DNA of 64,000 bases from contig NZ_LMJB01000007.1 of the NCBI RefSeq assembly GCF_001429765.1, positions 370,780 to 434,779 on the forward strand. The letters run 5' to 3'. Positions 62,363 to 64,000 of this stretch are shown piece after piece. The notes under the pieces were generated by a model that was not told the origin of the DNA, ran no database searches, and saw nothing but the letters and a program-made list of their open reading frames with translations. The stretch comes from Flavobacterium sp. Root901. Its GTDB lineage: Bacteria > Bacteroidota > Bacteroidia > Flavobacteriales > Flavobacteriaceae. How positions within the stretch are numbered: the first letter of the stretch is position 1; every line of letters begins with the position of its first letter. Made by a program: the position numbers and the translations under genes.

Positions 62363-62400
62363 CAAATCTATAAAATATTATTTATAAATTCTATAGAATT
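62363..62400 (-). promoter_or_regulatory. Leader promoter and palindromic site
   Basis: TAGATTTG (62370-62363, leftward) matches TAnnTTTG. The perfect 14-base palindrome AATTCTATAGAATT lies at 62387-62400, about where an activator or repressor would bind upstream or over the -33 region. No TTTG was seen at -33. Confidence 0.55.
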
Positions 62401-62479
62401 AGTAGAGTTTATTTTCAGAAATATAAATTTAATATTAAAAACCCTTGTAAATTAATGAATTAAGAGATTTAAAAAAACA

Positions 62480-63331
62480 TCAAAATTGAGATTTCACGAT
62501 AAAAACAATGGCAATTAAAGCTAAAACGAGCCCTAAAACATTGATTTTGGATAATTTTTCTTTGAAAAAAAGCAAACCAATAAGACTTCCTAAAACAATC
62601 ACACCCATGTTCATTCCGGCAAAAACAGTAGATGGATTTTCAGCGAAAGCTTTATGTGCTTTTAGGTAAAATAATATATTTCCGAAGTTGAAAATCCCCA
62701 CTAAGCTTCCAAAAAGAATATTTATGGAATTCAGTTTTACTTTTTTTATTACCACATGATAAACAACTACCAGTAAAGAAACCGCCAGTGAAATATCGAA
62801 AACTATAAATAATGAGGTTGTATAAGGCAAAGCTGTAAAAAGCGCAATTTGTTTAAAGAGAATATCAATAATTCCAAAACCTAAAAATACAGCTGCCGGA
62901 TAAATCCAGTTGTTTTTCTCGTTTCCCGATTGCTTTTTTAAGATGAATAAAAGCGCGGCAAATCCTATAATTAATCCGATAACTTTATATGAATTGAATT
63001 CTTCCTTAAAAATCAGCCAGGCCGCAATTATTGGAATAAAGAGAGAAAGTCGCTGCGCGGCATCTGTTTTTACGATTCCCATATGTTTTATGGAGGCAAA
63101 CAAAAAAAGAAAAACAACAGGCAGTAAAATACCAACTGCAGTATAAATATTCCATGGCGCATCTGAATGTACAACATGCAAATCCGGGCTAAAAGTGAAA
63201 TAGCAAAGCAATATTGCCATTATATAATTGAAAGCTATAATTTGAATTGGATCTGCATTGTATTTTCGCGTTATTTTAAAAATCACGCCAACTGTTACAC
63301 TGCACAAAATGCTTAAAACAAGAAATAACAT
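62480..63331 (-). CDS. DMT-superfamily (EamA-like) transporter
   Basis: The 283-residue protein is nearly all membrane helix: ten segments, arranged as two repeats of five, e.g. MLFLVLSILCSVTVGVIF, LAALIFILKK-type ends and GLVLALIAIVFIV at the C-terminus. The pattern INVLGLVLALIAI and the YLKAHKAFAENPSTVFAG stretch suit EamA exporters or metabolite permeases. Substrate unknown. It is leftward, upstream of the gdhA leader in the same direction. Confidence 0.85.
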   Translation of the reverse strand: MLFLVLSILCSVTVGVIFKITRKYNADPIQIIAFNYIMAILLCYFTFSPDLHVVHSDAPWNIYTAVGILLPVVFLFLFASIKHMGIVKTDAAQRLSLFIPIIAAWLIFKEEFNSYKVIGLIIGFAALLFILKKQSGNEKNNWIYPAAVFLGFGIIDILFKQIALFTALPYTTSLFIVFDISLAVSLLVVVYHVVIKKVKLNSINILFGSLVGIFNFGNILFYLKAHKAFAENPSTVFAGMNMGVIVLGSLIGLLFFKEKLSKINVLGLVLALIAIVFIVKSQF

Positions 63332-63385
63332 AGAATTAAATTTTAGCTGTAAAAATAGGTTTTAAATATTTCTGATTCCATATAA

Positions 63386-63418
63386 ATCTTTGTCAAAGTT
63401 TAAAACTTTGACAAAGAT
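63386..63418. repeat. Perfect 16-bp inverted repeat
   Basis: ATCTTTGTCAAAGTTT and AAACTTTGACAAAGAT are exact reverse complements separated by one A. It is a perfect hairpin outside any gene; it lies downstream of the Mg-chelatase-like gene's own terminator. Confidence 0.75.
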
Positions 63419-63428
63419 CGCTGAACAT

Positions 63429-63460
63429 AAAAAAACCGGCAGATTTTAAAAATCTGCCGG
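63429..63460 (-). terminator. Terminator of the Mg-chelatase-like gene
   Basis: CCGGCAGATTTT and AAAATCTGCCGG form a perfect 12-base stem with one unpaired base, and the leftward transcript then runs into seven T. Confidence 0.88.
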
Positions 63461-63495
63461 GTTTAAACGAAATAATAATCATAACAATTAACCAT

Positions 63496-64000
63496 TTATA
63501 ATTTACTGATATAACTTCCGTACATATCTTTAAACTGGTGTCCCTGTGCAAAACGATCTTTACTTAATTTTTTATATTCTACCAAAGCCCACAAAATGAA
63601 CTCTTTTACAAAATACTGATCATTTTTATCCAATTGCGGCTGGTATTTTTTTAAGAGAATATCCAAAGGAGCAACTTCATCTAAAACGGCCTGATATTCA
63701 GCATCTGAAGCATCATCTAATAATTCGAAGCCGCTTTCTGCAAAAAACCATTCAATTAAATCTGAATAAGGTGTTTTTTCTCCCGGTTTTTCTAATTTTT
63801 CAATTTTAGGGAAAAACGATGGGAATAAAGTTCGAATTGCCGAACCTATTAAATGCTGAGCCACAACAGCAGCTCCCTCCTGCTCTCCTTCGTAAACCAA
63901 TTCTACTTTTCCTGTAATAGCCGGAATTATACCTATAAAATCAGATAAACGAAGATTTGTTTTATCTGCTCCCGATTTTAAAGCGCGGCGTTCTGCTGTA
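63496..64000 (-). CDS. Magnesium chelatase subunit I-like AAA protein, C-terminal part (cut by window edge)
   Basis: The frame is open to the window edge and ends at 63496. The visible 167 residues, TAERRALKSGADKTNLRLSD onward to YISKL, match the C-terminal region of ChlI/BchI-like AAA ATPases (sensor-2 arginine helix AERRAL, VYEGEQEGAAVVAQHLIG). The Walker motifs lie outside the window. In non-photosynthetic bacteria such proteins work with VWA-domain partners as chaperone-like ATPases; that role is inference. Confidence 0.75.
   Translation of the reverse strand, partial: TAERRALKSGADKTNLRLSDFIGIIPAITGKVELVYEGEQEGAAVVAQHLIGSAIRTLFPSFFPKIEKLEKPGEKTPYSDLIEWFFAESGFELLDDASDAEYQAVLDEVAPLDILLKKYQPQLDKNDQYFVKEFILWALVEYKKLSKDRFAQGHQFKDMYGSYISKL

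Overview
The window looks like a chromosomal segment of a Flavobacterium-type member of the Bacteroidota. The evidence is the low GC content, a SusC/SusD polysaccharide-utilisation locus, a DUF6377-type regulator, lipoprotein lipoboxes with few clear Shine-Dalgarno sites, promoters of the TTTG / TAnnTTTG type, and short intergenic repeat families of the kind seen across flavobacteria. No rRNA, tRNA, CRISPR array, transposase or phage structural gene was seen.

Region by region. 1-7.4 kb: a LytS/LytTR two-component pair divergent from an RND efflux operon (outer-membrane factor, permease, adaptor). 7.6-11.6 kb: a visibly AT-richer accessory island of unrecognised genes. It holds a coupled soluble plus four-helix membrane protein pair that resembles phage lambda RexA/RexB in layout, a second membrane protein, two further hypotheticals, and a 130-bp direct repeat carrying a gene relic. 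11.7-16.6 kb: a GIY-YIG protein, a five-copy 79-bp tandem repeat, and scattered genes (PfpI/DJ-1, a PsbP-like lipoprotein, a cupin, an antitoxin with a frameshifted ParE toxin, an SMP-30 lactonase). 16.9-23.9 kb: a TetR-controlled RND efflux operon with a repeated operator and a 37-residue membrane microprotein directly after the pump gene. 24-28 kb: a Crp-like regulator and small stress or detoxification-type genes. 28.3-31.6 kb: a GH130 and glycosyltransferase pair. 31.8-40.9 kb: TetR-FabF, then an MlaEFD-AsmA lipid-transport cluster, a Fet4-like permease and an FAD oxidoreductase. 41-47 kb: a MarR-GNAT fusion, an AraC regulator, a DNA glycosylase and membrane proteins. 47.3-59.2 kb: a polysaccharide-utilisation locus (SusC, SusD, two surface proteins, GH99-like, GH97) with a divergent membrane-anchored regulator. 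59.4-64 kb: a fatty acid hydroxylase, glutamate dehydrogenase, a DMT transporter and a partial Mg-chelatase-type AAA protein.

How it works together. The two RND pumps each sit beside their own regulator (LytSR for the first, TetR for the second), and copies of one inverted-repeat element lie inside both operons. The polysaccharide locus would bind and import a glycan, probably alpha-linked, with exo-acting GH97 trimming and regulation by the divergent DUF6377 protein. MlaEFD with the AsmA-like protein would handle phospholipid traffic across the envelope.

The most interesting candidates are three. First, the RexAB-like island. Second, two tiny Cys/Met-rich leader peptides (one reading MMHCCQMKIPCCMCCC at its end) with a terminator hairpin between them upstream of glutamate dehydrogenase. 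Third, a canonical EF-hand calcium loop inside the cytoplasmic loop of the first RND permease. All functional statements come from reading the sequence and remembered family features; no database search was possible.
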